A stretch of 64,000 nucleotides of DNA from Solenopsis invicta (lineage: Eukaryota > Arthropoda > Insecta > Hymenoptera > Formicidae), in the NCBI RefSeq assembly GCF_016802725.1, contig NC_052673.1, positions 1,203,037 to 1,267,036 on the forward strand, read 5' to 3'. Made by a program: the position numbers and the translations under genes. Shown piece by piece: positions 61,681-64,000 of this stretch. The notes beneath the pieces were generated by a model that was not told the DNA's origin, did no database searches, and saw nothing but the letters and a program-made list of their open reading frames with translations. Numbering within the stretch: position 1 is the first letter of the stretch; the number at the start of each line of letters is the position of its first letter.

Positions 61681-62705
61681 TTCTTTAAAGATTTTCTTCA
61701 AAAAAAAAATTGGATTAATCGATCAGAATGACATGGCGGTATCGCCTCGCGTCGATCACCGTCATCAAGGTACTGGTATTCTATTGCTAGTTTCTGAGAC
61801 ATTGTCGCCGAGTGGAAGTTATGGATTCGGCGGATTATTTATTTCCATGGGTAATGCCGGAATCAATCAGCGGCGGGAAAGAAGAATTCGGGCAGACCCT
61901 TTATGTTCACGACATAAATAACTGGATAAAGGCGAAGCGAGGCTTGTACAGCGGAAGTCTGGCTGCTCCGAACAGCCTTCGATTCAACTCTTAATGCCTC
62001 TCGGCGAGACACGGACGCGCACCTGTCTCTCCATCTTCCTCTTGTTCTTCCCTTCCTGCGTTCTCGCTTCCCTCAGCGCCGTCCCGCTGATAACTTTCTT
62101 ATTGCCGAACTCGATGTCGCAAGGGGAGATCCTTCCAATTGAATCGAATTGCGTCGCAACAACGCGTCGATTTTTATATGGGAAATGGCGTACATCTATT
62201 TGAAATTTATCATACAAAATGGCCTTAATGGTGGATTCTTAATCCCCACTTTTTTTTTTATTATATATTGTATAAAAGACTGCGGTTTTTTTTAATAAAC
62301 TGTGGTATTGGTACTTTTTTTAAAAATACATTTTACATTTTATAAGATTTTATATTTTATTTATTGTAATTTAATGTAAAACTTCTTTGTTACTATATTT
62401 TATAATTATAAATTACAAATAAAATGAGTCATGTATTAGAAAGTTTGACTTATAATTTAGAAAATTTATTTTATGTGCTTTGTACTATTTTCGATTTGAT
62501 TCGATTTTTCATTCCTGAATTTCTCTCTTTCACCCTTTATTTGTATAATTGTTTTCAAAAAATTTTTAAATTTTGTTGAAAAATCATATATTGTTACTTA
62601 CCATCTTTATTCATTCCCATTTGCATACATTTTTTCAGACGACATGCTTGACACTGATTTCGATGTGCCTTGTCCACAACGCATCTTCCAGTACCAGCTT
62701 GACAT
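15244..62705 (-). CDS. Hr51: Hr51/NR2E3-type nuclear receptor (six exons, 5' end beyond the window)
   Basis: Ligand-regulated or orphan transcription factor of nuclear receptor subfamily 2 group E, acting in the nucleus. Joining 62602-62705, 48467-48581, 37383-37504, 31863-32074, 25267-25555 and 15244-15482 (minus) gives 1081 coding bases, 359 residues plus one leading base. All five junctions have GT/AG sites and compatible phases. The order is second zinc finger (CQAGTGRC...CQACRLKKC), C-terminal extension (AVQNERQPRN), Pro/Thr-rich hinge, ligand-binding-domain signature (LLFMAVKWAKNLP, FRDQ then VILLEEVWSELF) and the terminal helix-12 motif TPMEKVLCDMYKN. From memory this matches vertebrate NR2E3 and Drosophila Hr51 (unfulfilled) more closely than tailless, dissatisfaction or Hr83, though NR2E6 is the main alternative. 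Introns are 14.0, 11.0, 5.3, 6.3 and 9.8 kb and full of transposon remnants. The second intron contains CEP78 on the other strand. The first-finger exon was not found and must lie right of 64000. Confidence 0.93.
15745..16280 (+). mobile_element. Repeat A, copy 3
   Basis: Shares AGAGAAGTAATATTGTGGC, TTATTAGGTGATGAATTCTA, AGTAACTTGCAGTTATATAA, TTATTTAACTTTTTATTCGG and the right-hand ATCGAAGTAGTTATTTGATA with other A copies. Confidence 0.65.
16291..16500 (-). pseudogene. Fragment with SAP-like motif, probably transposon-derived
   Basis: The minus-strand frame reads LQARGPTSGSNNELITRLSE followed by ADPENG. This resembles the SAP DNA-binding motif (LxxRGL-T-G-K-ELI-RL) found in proteins of some insect retroelements and in nuclear proteins. 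No continuing domain is visible. The downstream half contains the 28-base match to the Hr51 3' UTR. Confidence 0.4.
18068..18805. mobile_element. TA-flanked DNA element with about 140-bp terminal inverted repeats
   Basis: Left end GTCCGGGAGGTAATGACAC and right end GTGTCATTACCTCCCGGAC, with TA (18066-18067, 18806-18807) on both sides. The arms pair for about 140 bases, including GATCCCGCGGGACGG. The interior (18217-18500) is related to the arm of the palindrome at 32583-33731. No reading frame. Confidence 0.85.
19140..20082. mobile_element. TA-flanked DNA element, 943 bp
   Basis: Ends CACTCAACGCCAAAATTAAG and CTTAATTTTGACGTCGAGTG, TA on both sides. An inner long palindrome (about 19590-19830) pairs GAGCGTTGTACGATTTTT with AAAAATCGTACAACTCTC. 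Inserted in the LINE endonuclease region. Confidence 0.8.
20490..20806. other. GC-rich block beside the LINE
   Basis: CpG-rich sequence (20600-20760) of unknown origin, possibly the 5' part of the LINE or a regulatory block. No protein motif seen. Confidence 0.3.
20807..21021. mobile_element. Palindromic MITE, 215 bp
   Basis: Begins TCCCTTACGAAAAACACGCA and ends TGCATCTTTTTCGTAAGGGA, with AATTGTAATCTC paired inside. Terminal motif shared with the MITE at 326-529 and with the left boundary at 21518. Confidence 0.75.
21518..23040. repeat. Composite repeat region starting TCCCTTACGGAAATGGACTA
   Basis: The left boundary resembles the MITE ends above, but no matching right end was found. It contains repeated AACTATT/AATAGT motifs at both sides, an ACGTAT-rich core (22240-22760) and tandem 66-68-bp units (22838-22985). 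The small GC-rich piece at 21950-22110 has no recognisable coding content. Confidence 0.45.
22838..22985. repeat. Tandem repeat, two units of about 66-68 bp
   Basis: Each unit contains TTATGAAATCAATAATCA and ends in AATGATTATTG, followed by AATAATC. Confidence 0.75.
23120..23240. repeat. Imperfect hairpin repeat
   Basis: AAATTTGAACATCAAACGCG on the left pairs with CGTTTGATGCACAATTC on the right, around a TTTATCC/GATAAA stem. Probably a MITE. Confidence 0.45.
24268..24407. mobile_element. MITE with GGTATTCATAGT ends, 140 bp
   Basis: CCGGTATTCATAGTCGA at the left and CAACTATGAATATC at the right are inverted repeats; TCTAAAG/CTAAAGACAG flank the middle. A related left end occurs at 63370-63412. 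Confidence 0.6.
25267..25555 (-). CDS. Hr51: Hr51 exon: central ligand-binding domain
   Basis: The acceptor is TTGCGTAG and the donor GTGAGT. It reads VILLEEVWSELFLLNAVQWC at the start, then LPLESSPLFSAAELTALTLS, a His-rich loop and VDPAEFACMKAIVLFRP at the end. These are helices 5 to about 9 of the receptor fold. The variable middle loop (SPHQHPHSGLHLQTTTGKPS) is where family members differ most. The exon ends with one G that completes Glu with the last exon. A 640-bp foldback repeat begins about 73 bases upstream of its acceptor. Confidence 0.95.
25628..26270. mobile_element. Foldback element, about 640 bp with about 300-bp arms
   Basis: The outer arms (GACATGTCATGGGTGTC) and inner arms (TGTCTCTTCTACTTT; TTTTGTTTAACAAAATACCC) pair almost to the centre near 25970. 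No coding frame. It lies in the Hr51 intron directly upstream of the exon acceptor at 25556. Confidence 0.85.
26271..27545. other. Hr51 intron, AT-rich, with one diverged repeat fragment
   Basis: No exon found. 26793-26925 is a diverged copy of the left arm of the palindrome at 32583 (GTTATAGCGGTGAGGATACT, TTTCGAAATATAC). Confidence 0.45.
27548..28435 (+). mobile_element. 888-bp TA-flanked element, copy 3 (complete)
   Basis: Ends GGAGAAACCGGGACAATTTG and AATTGCCCCGGTCTCCCC, TA on both sides (27546-27547, 28436-28437). Full-length match in reverse orientation to 3970-4857. The right end carries a short local duplication (CCGTCTCCCGAATTGCCCC). Confidence 0.85.
28480..28630 (+). repeat. Fragment of the 33-kb palindrome family
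   Basis: Shares AAGTATATCTCGAAGCTATAC, GATAAGAAAAAGTTGATCA and CACCTCTATAACATATATCA with 18370-18470 and 33598-33690 at reduced identity. Confidence 0.5.
28780..29585 (+). repeat. Repeat B, copy 2
   Basis: Same order of blocks as 7090-7960, with TAAGAATTAGCCAATCACAA near the left end. No reading frame. Confidence 0.6.
29590..31408. mobile_element. DNA element with GGGG ends, containing repeat A copy 4
   Basis: Left end GGGGAAAGGGGGATAAGAC; the right end is the complement of GGGGATAGGAGGGTAAGATA. TCATCTTACC/TCATCTTATCC motifs recur inside near both ends. TA precedes the left end but AA follows the right end, so the boundary is less certain. Open frames inside show no motif. Confidence 0.5.
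30757..31100 (+). mobile_element. Repeat A, copy 4 (partial)
   Basis: Matches other A copies: GAGGAAAAAGGCTACTGTGG, CCGTTATTAGGTGACGAATA, AACTTGAGCGTATTATCACA, TTATCTAACTTTTTATTCGG. Confidence 0.65.
31480..31700 (-). repeat. Repeat B fragment
   Basis: TGTGATTGGCTAATTCTTA is the complement of a block at 28826, and CTAATAACCAGTAATCATTCTATAAT matches near 7810 in repeat B. Confidence 0.5.
31863..32074 (-). CDS. Hr51: Hr51 exon: first part of the ligand-binding domain
   Basis: The acceptor is TTTGTACAG and the donor GTATTG follows GATCAG. With the carried-over G it reads GNASEDSIDVTNEEPLTPQR, then SPASAETVYETSARLLFMAV and KWAKNLPSFAGLPFRDQ. The last segment is the helix 3-5 signature of nuclear receptor ligand-binding domains. 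It ends exactly on a codon (phase 0), directly before VILLEEVW in the next exon, an intron position inside the signature. Confidence 0.95.
32110..32470 (-). repeat. Repeat B fragment in Hr51 intron
   Basis: AAATATATTTTG, TTGTAAATTACATTCGTTCT and GAATGATAGAGCTCTGG resemble the reverse complement of repeat B blocks. Boundaries are unclear. Confidence 0.35.
32583..33731. repeat. 1.15-kb imperfect palindrome (foldback element)
   Basis: The left arm (TAATTATGCAGGGGACCCAA, CATGTTGACCTTGACATATG, GGCGTTCTCCTACAG) and right arm pair end to end. Inner arms pair too (CAGAGAATGCGTTGGC with GCCAACGGGTTCTCTG), down to GTTACAATTTGG and CCAAATTACAAT near 33190-33240. The left arm holds a (CA)n tract. The inner arms contain CCCTAACCCAAACC and GGTTGGGTTAGG. 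No coding frame. Confidence 0.85.
32938..33070. repeat. (CA)n/(CACG)n microsatellite inside the palindrome
   Basis: Simple repeat of CACACG and CGCACG units. The mirrored (GT)n remnant lies at about 33352-33380. Confidence 0.95.
33787..34758 (+). mobile_element. piggyBac-like TTAA element, copy 1 (non-autonomous)
   Basis: TTAA on both sides (33783-33786, 34759-34762). Ends CTCTTAACCACACAAG and the complement of ACCTTAAACACCCC. Along its length it is a diverged reverse complement of 48852-49807. It contains two tandem units of about 180 bp (34190-34545, each with AAAACGCCGTATTT and TACCTCATATT-type blocks). No transposase frame. Confidence 0.75.
34763..35760. mobile_element. TTAA-flanked element with AGAGTCTTTCTCATT ends
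   Basis: AGAGTCTTTCTCATT at the left and AATGAGAAAGACTCT at the right are perfect inverted repeats; TTAA stands at 34759-34762 and 35761-35764. A 76-residue minus-strand frame (35445-35675) has a Ser/Thr- and Lys-rich start that loosely recalls N-termini of insect Harbinger-type proteins, but this is not convincing. Confidence 0.7.
35765..37266. other. Hr51 intron, AT-rich
   Basis: Very AT-rich sequence. No exon, RNA gene or element boundary that can be supported. Confidence 0.5.
37383..37504 (-). CDS. Hr51: Hr51 exon: hinge
   Basis: An acceptor (TTTCTTAG) precedes A-CCG-CCA and a GTACGC donor follows GAGGACG. It reads PPVSLAMARYTTPLPLPTVA, then a Thr/Asn-rich stretch and TPPRQDNED. Phase 2 in and phase 1 out agree with both neighbours. 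It is a low-complexity linker, rich in Pro, Thr and Asn, between the DNA- and ligand-binding domains, so the call rests mainly on splice sites, frame and the VFGPPVS junction typical of the family. A piggyBac MITE begins 106 bases from its 5' side. Confidence 0.85.
37610..37944. mobile_element. piggyBac-type MITE, 335 bp
   Basis: TTAA at 37606-37609 and 37945-37948. The ends CCCTTTCGATATGA and TCATAGCGAAAGGG form a 14-bp inverted repeat with one mismatch. GGTGATTATAGTCACC and GGGTGACTATAGTCACCC are two palindromic subterminal motifs. CpG-rich compared with its surroundings, no useful coding capacity. Confidence 0.9.
38340..38669 (+). promoter_or_regulatory. CEP78: Probable 5' UTR and promoter region of CEP78
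   Basis: GC-richer sequence directly before the CEP78 start. A donor-like GGCAAAG/GTAACT at 38428/38429 and an acceptor-like CGTTTTGCAG ending at 38544 suggest a 116-base intron in the 5' UTR. An ATG at 38373 upstream would be out of frame after that splice, giving a short upstream ORF, and meets a stop if unspliced. So it is not the main start. No TATA box was recognised. Confidence 0.4.
38670..38875 (+). CDS. CEP78: CEP78 coding exon 1
   Basis: Encodes the non-repeat N-terminal segment from MAIPAGRNFASCYMELC to SLKSISVHSR. It ends AGCAG before GTTGCA, a weak but acceptable donor, leaving two bases of the split codon. The 206 coding bases are preceded by about 125 bases in the same open frame without ATG. 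The aligned vertebrate proteins start at about this point, which supports the start. Confidence 0.88.
38670..42327 (+). CDS. CEP78: CEP78 homologue, centrosomal/ciliary leucine-rich-repeat protein (two coding exons)
   Basis: Centriole- and cilium-associated protein. Joining 38670-38875 and 40455-42327 gives 2079 bases, 692 residues, close to the roughly 690-720 residues of vertebrate CEP78. The donor after 38875 and acceptor CCATCAG before 40455 are in phase, and the split codon gives Arg69. Residues 1-69 match the CEP78 N-terminus (YMELCKQQRLRPLP, LDFTTDRIKMDDWGPIL). Residues about 116-305 are leucine-rich repeats (LTHLELEGI, LHHLSLRRCYIGDNG, RSLNLSYCDLT, GLRRLTLNDNPHLGNG, KALDLQHCGLTD, LVVLDVRKN). 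The stretch TWKQSLRYREPKFETMPGLR is specific to CEP78. A basic, Ser/Pro-rich linker follows, then a coiled coil at about 471-541. ATG 38670 was chosen as the first in-frame ATG; the frame stays open upstream to an AG at 38544. The gene lies inside an Hr51 intron on the opposite strand. Confidence 0.93.
38953..39991 (-). mobile_element. Repeat A, copy 5, inside the CEP78 intron
   Basis: The reverse complement shows the same blocks as other A copies (AAAGTTAAATAACAAAG, TTACTGAATAAATGATTCTA, GTAATTACTAGAATTTATCG). The two ends (GAAGAAGGTAGTACTATGGCC and the complement of GTAGAAAAAGGTGATGTTAT) form an imperfect inverted repeat, the clearest view of this family's ends. Confidence 0.65.
40455..42327 (+). 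CDS. CEP78: CEP78 coding exon 2 (leucine-rich repeats and coiled coil)
   Basis: A single long exon opens with YQCRKPLEEINSEDKARA and runs without interruption to TAA at 42325-42327. It carries the whole leucine-rich-repeat array, the linker and the coiled coil. GC content and codon use are clearly higher than in the surrounding intron. The 1.58-kb intron before it is almost filled by a copy of repeat A (38953-39991). A decayed copy of the first 75 or so bases of this exon lies at 55525-55602. Confidence 0.95.
42328..42707 (+). other. CEP78: Probable 3' UTR of CEP78
   Basis: The sequence after the stop has no further reading frame. ATTAAA at about 42497 is the nearest candidate polyadenylation signal and AATAAA occurs near 43561. 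A foldback repeat begins at 42708 and may fall within the transcript if the distal signal is used. Confidence 0.35.
42708..43085. mobile_element. Foldback element with ACAGGGT ends, 378 bp
   Basis: ACAGGGTAACACAAAATATT at the left pairs with AATATTTTGTGACACCCTGT at the right; the arms run about 130 bases, including ACTGAGAAGAAAAGTT. The centre (42850-42950) is GC-rich (CGCGGGGACCGCCC, GCAGCCGCGGCAGGCGGCCC). It lies 0.4 kb downstream of CEP78. Confidence 0.85.
43086..44579. other. Hr51 intron, AT-rich
   Basis: No gene or defined repeat seen. AATAAA at about 43561 could serve CEP78 transcripts. Confidence 0.45.
44580..44699. repeat. (GT)n/(GTGC)n microsatellite
   Basis: Simple repeat of GTGT, GTGC and CGCG units. 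Overlapping Cys/Val-rich and His/Thr-rich frames are artefacts. Confidence 0.95.
45400..45900. promoter_or_regulatory. GC-rich non-coding island in Hr51 intron
   Basis: About 500 bases of balanced, CpG-containing sequence (GCGACGCGCCGGGACGCTGG, AACAACGTCGTCGGCCC) with no long frame and no repeat match in the window. Candidate enhancer. Confidence 0.4.
46811..46957. mobile_element. Hairpin MITE-like insertion
   Basis: CAAGCAGAGCAACAAGTCAT at the left is complementary to the right-hand side ending TTGTTCTGCTTGG, with paired TGTCAAAATGA and TCATTTTGATAT-type segments. Confidence 0.55.
47148..48052 (+). mobile_element. mariner element with deleted, frameshifted transposase
   Basis: TA on both sides (47146-47147, 48053-48054); ends CAAGGTGCGTTCCAACATAA and the complement of CAAGGTGCGATTCAGCATAA. 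N-terminal transposase blocks are recognisable (FCFKLGKTFTETFASMQQVY, GPPKTVISQESIQIVREFI, ISKTSL then YRILTEDWGYQKVCERFVP in another frame, HKLTDDQ). The sequence then jumps to the C-terminal YSPDLAPC-FYFFGKMQFA block, so much of the DD34D catalytic core is missing. In-frame stops add to this. Inserted in repeat A. Confidence 0.92.
48467..48581 (-). CDS. Hr51: Hr51 exon: C-terminal extension of the DNA-binding domain and start of hinge
   Basis: An acceptor (AATTGCAG) precedes CTGTTCAG and a GTAAGT donor ends the exon. With the carried-over G it reads AVQNERQPRNTATIRPEA, then MDQERALREAAVAVGVF. The AVQNERQPR motif follows the second zinc finger throughout the NR2E3/Hr51 group. The exon ends with two bases (GG) that complete Gly in the hinge exon. 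It is flanked by repeat-derived sequence on both sides, with element A to the left and a piggyBac-like element to the right. Confidence 0.94.
48608..48645. repeat. (TA)n-rich simple repeat
   Basis: TATATACA/TATATATA run in an Hr51 intron. Confidence 0.85.
48852..49807 (-). mobile_element. piggyBac-like TTAA element, copy 2 (non-autonomous)
   Basis: TTAA at 48848-48851 and 49808-49811. The left end is CCCTTGAACACACC. It matches 33787-34758 in reverse (CCGGTCCGAGAGACTTTTTC, AACTTTGAGAAGCTATAACT, ACGGCGTTTTA), including the internal tandem units. No transposase. Confidence 0.75.
49812..50989. other. Hr51 intron, nothing recognised
   Basis: AT-rich intron. A small frame at 50531-50731 has no family match. 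Confidence 0.45.
50990..51110. repeat. Fragment of the ACAGGGT foldback family
   Basis: ATTTTGTGACATTCAAAACG, GGTAAAGAACTTTTTTTATT and GCCCATGAGAGG resemble the arm at 42960-43060. No complete copy. Confidence 0.45.
51205..51855 (-). mobile_element. Repeat A, copy 7
   Basis: The reverse complement carries the A blocks (AAGTTAAGTTACAAAAAAAAC, CATATTAGCGCCACT, GAATTCATCACCTAATGACA, GGTAGCCATAATATCCAGAG). Confidence 0.6.
51858..51920. repeat. (TA)n microsatellite
   Basis: Over 60 bases of TA. Confidence 0.95.
52557..53459. mobile_element. TA-flanked DNA element, 903 bp
   Basis: GGGTAAAGTTGCCTATTA at the left and TAATAGGCAACTTTACCC at the right are near-perfect inverted repeats, with TA at 52555-52556 and 53460-53461. 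No reading frame. Size and GGG ends resemble the 888-bp family, but the sequence differs. Confidence 0.85.
54150..54450. promoter_or_regulatory. Balanced-composition block in Hr51 intron
   Basis: CpG-containing stretch (GTCGAGCGGACGCAGGGCGG, CACGTAACGCCACG) with short overlapping frames on both strands but no protein motif or splice context. Possible regulatory element. Confidence 0.3.
54670..55480 (+). mobile_element. Repeat A, copy 8
   Basis: Shares TATCTCCGTTATTAGATAAT, TAGTAGCCTGCTGTTACGTT, AACTTGAGCGTATTATAACA and the right end CTCTTTTTCTCATTGATCCA. The decayed CEP78 fragment starts about 45 bases beyond it. Confidence 0.65.
55525..55602 (+). pseudogene. Decayed partial copy of the start of CEP78 exon 2
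   Basis: About 75 bases align without large gaps to 40455-40530 of CEP78, sharing for example AAATTCTGAG, ACAAGGC, AGCAATG and GCCCC. By eye roughly four in five bases agree. The splice-acceptor side is altered and similarity ends after about 78 bases. It directly follows a copy of repeat A, so the fragment may have been carried or duplicated with that element. It cannot encode protein and is about 15 kb from the intact gene. Confidence 0.7.
55960..56420. promoter_or_regulatory. GC-rich non-coding island in Hr51 intron
   Basis: CpG-dense (GGCGCGACGACGCGGCGACG, GACGCGCGCGTGGAGACTCG). Frames are open on both strands because of composition, with no domain or splice signals. Candidate enhancer or alternative promoter. 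Confidence 0.4.
56760..57180. promoter_or_regulatory. GC-rich non-coding island in Hr51 intron
   Basis: A second CpG-containing block (ATTGCGCCAGCTTGGCGGCA, CACGGCGGACGCCACGAG) near the one at 56 kb. No protein similarity recognised. Confidence 0.4.
57430..58720. other. Hr51 intron, AT-rich
   Basis: No supported feature. Confidence 0.5.
58780..59345 (-). repeat. Repeat B, inverted copy
   Basis: The complement shows B blocks, including TGTATACATGCATACATATT surroundings, GGTGAGATACCATGATATCTC, TTGCATACAAGCGTAAAAT and TTTTATAAAATGTTC. Confidence 0.5.
59410..59775 (-). pseudogene. mariner transposase C-terminal remnant
   Basis: Minus-strand fragments in several frames read EIVHYAPTKKLN, then YGPLLLAVRKN, RKSIVFYQNNASSHVSAPTL, RKIEELNWKLLAHP and FQDYSFLQRLIKF. 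The expected motif around the second catalytic Asp (HQDNARPH) reads YQNNASSH, so that Asp is lost. Frameshifts and stops confirm decay. No inverted-repeat ends found. Confidence 0.75.
60861..60940. repeat. Short hairpin repeat
   Basis: CAAAAGTCTGAAAGATATTA on the left and GACTTTTG on the right pair, with CCCAGAAGG/CCTTCTGG and AAAGAT/ATCTTT inside. Confidence 0.55.
61644..61682. repeat. (CT)n microsatellite
   Basis: CT dinucleotide run with few interruptions. Confidence 0.9.
61700..62220. promoter_or_regulatory. Balanced-composition block next to the zinc-finger exon
   Basis: Non-repetitive sequence of mixed composition 0.4-0.9 kb downstream of the finger exon in transcript direction. Frames are open on both strands but show no receptor or other motif. 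Possible intronic enhancer or unrecognised alternative exon. Confidence 0.35.
62602..62705 (-). CDS. Hr51: Hr51 exon: second zinc finger of the DNA-binding domain
   Basis: The minus strand shows an acceptor (TTTTATACAG) followed by one base that completes the preceding codon, then 34 codons with the four zinc-ligand cysteines of finger two (CQAGTGRC, HRNQCQAC, RLKKC) and MQMGMNKD. A GTAAGT donor follows. The last base G completes Ala with the next exon (phase 1). The preceding codon should end in A, as in a Thr-Cys junction inside the finger, the usual place for this intron in the family. DNA binding and dimer contacts (D box) lie here. Confidence 0.95.
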
Positions 62706-62964
62706 CTGTATAAAAAAAGATATAATATTCATTTAATTCATTATAAATACATTATATGTCAATAAATTTCCTAACAAAGATTTTTTATATTTTTTCCTAA
62801 TAGGATTTTGAATCCTTCTATCTTGCAGGTATATTAAGAACAAAATATTTGATACTTATGGCTATAATTAAATGTTAAAATAATTATAGTTGGGTGCTCT
62901 ATTTGTAGTTATTACTTTTATATGTCAGTAACAACATACACTATGTTACATTAATAAAAAATGA

Positions 62965-63105
62965 TTGCAAGGTTGGAAAGTAACGCGTTACTTGTAACGC
63001 CGTTATCATTTTCGTTACTTTTTTACGGTAACGAGAGTTACTTTTTTATGTCTGTAACGATAACGGTAACGAATTCAGCCGTTACTGTATCGTTACTTTA
63101 GCTAG
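62965..63105. repeat. GTAACG/CGTTAC-rich repeat, second copy
   Basis: AAAGTAACGCGTTAC, ACGGTAACGAGAGTTACTTT, GATAACGGTAACG and further copies in 140 bases. Comparable with 1085-1200. Confidence 0.55.
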
Positions 63106-63369
63106 CAGTACCTATGTTTGATAAATGTATGATGCGTCATTTTATGCTCGTTTTACATTCAGTGACCAACATGTGCTTTACAAAACTTTGCACATGATTA
63201 GTAGTTGCCAGGTTAAACTTATTTTTTCATACAGCGCGCCAGCGATACCAGTATGGGCACTATTTGCAGTCCGCGCGCAGCGTGGCGGGAATGGTTGGCA
63301 GCACTCGCCTCACTCTTCGACCTAGCTCGAATAGTCGAATTGAAGTGATTGGACGTAGCAATTGTTTAT

Positions 63370-64000
63370 GGCCGAAATTCATAGTCGATTTTTATATTTA
63401 AGATCGTCTTAAGGGTAGAACCTAGTGTAAAATCTATTTTTTCACATTTACTACTTTTTTTGCTAAAATTGTTAGGAAAAATTGTCAAAAATATGTAAAA
63501 AAACATTAGAAAGTTACAAGAGACATTTTTTGTGTTAATTTCAAAGAAAGGTGAATCGGCTTCAGCGGCCGGAGGGCGTAGATAAACAACTTTAAACGTC
63601 TTTTTCTCAAAACGCTAAATTTTGCGCGCCGGCCTATGTAACTCAAAAACTACATGACCGATCATCTTCAAATTTTACATGCTCATTCTTCAACTATTTG
63701 GTCCCAGCATATACCTATCCGATCATTAATATTTTGTTTTAAACAATAATTGTTAACAATTGTTTAAAGTGTTGTTTTATGTTTATATCGCCGTTTCTGC
63801 AACTTTATGATTTTTTTAAATTATTTAGGTATATGCTGTGCGTTTTTATATAAACTAACGAAATTTTCTTGAAATTTTTGTTTTACATTAATTTTGTGAC
63901 CTCGGCGTAAGCTGGCGCAAATTCAAGGAGCCAACTTCAAGCAGCTGCTGTGCCGCCATTTTGAAATTTTTCAACACCAACAAAATTGTTTTAATTATTT
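63370..64000. repeat. MITE end followed by an unclassified repeat
   Basis: 63370-63412 (AATTCATAGTCGATTTTTAT) matches the left end of the MITE at 24268. The rest to the window edge has no frame and no recognised exon. The Hr51 first-finger exon is not in this stretch. Confidence 0.4.

Noticed and set aside
63125..63325. Candidate first zinc-finger exon of Hr51
   Set aside because: No CxxC-type finger, no GDKS/CCDGC motif and no splice sites were found between 62706 and 64000 on the minus strand.

Overview
The window is a piece of an insect chromosome, most likely from a hymenopteran and probably an ant. It is AT-rich with scattered GC-rich islands. It holds intron-bearing animal genes and many decayed DNA transposons of mariner, piggyBac and MITE type, plus a Jockey-like LINE. 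The species call is an inference from gene and repeat character; no database search was possible.

Two protein-coding genes are well supported. The first is a nuclear receptor of the NR2E3/PNR class, orthologous to Drosophila Hr51 (unfulfilled). It lies on the minus strand and fills most of the window. Six exons were reconstructed: 62602-62705, 48467-48581, 37383-37504, 31863-32074, 25267-25555 and 15244-15482. All five junctions have GT/AG sites and matching phase. They encode the second DNA-binding zinc finger, the hinge and the complete ligand-binding domain to the stop codon. The first zinc finger and the 5' end lie beyond the right edge. The second gene is a CEP78 homologue (centriolar/ciliary leucine-rich-repeat protein) on the plus strand. 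It has two coding exons (38670-38875 and 40455-42327, 692 residues) and sits entirely inside the 11-kb Hr51 intron between 37505 and 48466.

Layout. 1-14 kb is 3' flank of Hr51, with nested transposon remnants, a large GC-rich island (10.1-11.1 kb) and a smaller one (12.25-12.56 kb). 14.2-15.5 kb is the probable Hr51 3' UTR and last exon. 15.5-25.3 kb is an intron carrying a Jockey-like LINE split by two TA-flanked DNA elements. 25-32 kb holds two ligand-binding-domain exons among foldback and TA-flanked elements. 32-37 kb holds a 1.15-kb palindrome and two neighbouring TTAA-flanked elements. 37-43 kb is the hinge exon, a piggyBac MITE and CEP78. 43-62 kb is mostly intron with repeats, GC-rich islands that may be regulatory, a mariner deletion copy and a decayed fragment of CEP78 exon 2 (55.5 kb). 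62-64 kb is the zinc-finger exon and more repeats.

In families seen elsewhere, Hr51/NR2E3 acts in neuronal and photoreceptor identity, and CEP78 acts at centrioles and cilia of sensory cells. Their nested arrangement is the most interesting gene-level feature. The rest is dominated by several recurring non-autonomous element families, labelled here A (about eight copies), B (about four) and the 888-bp TA-flanked family.
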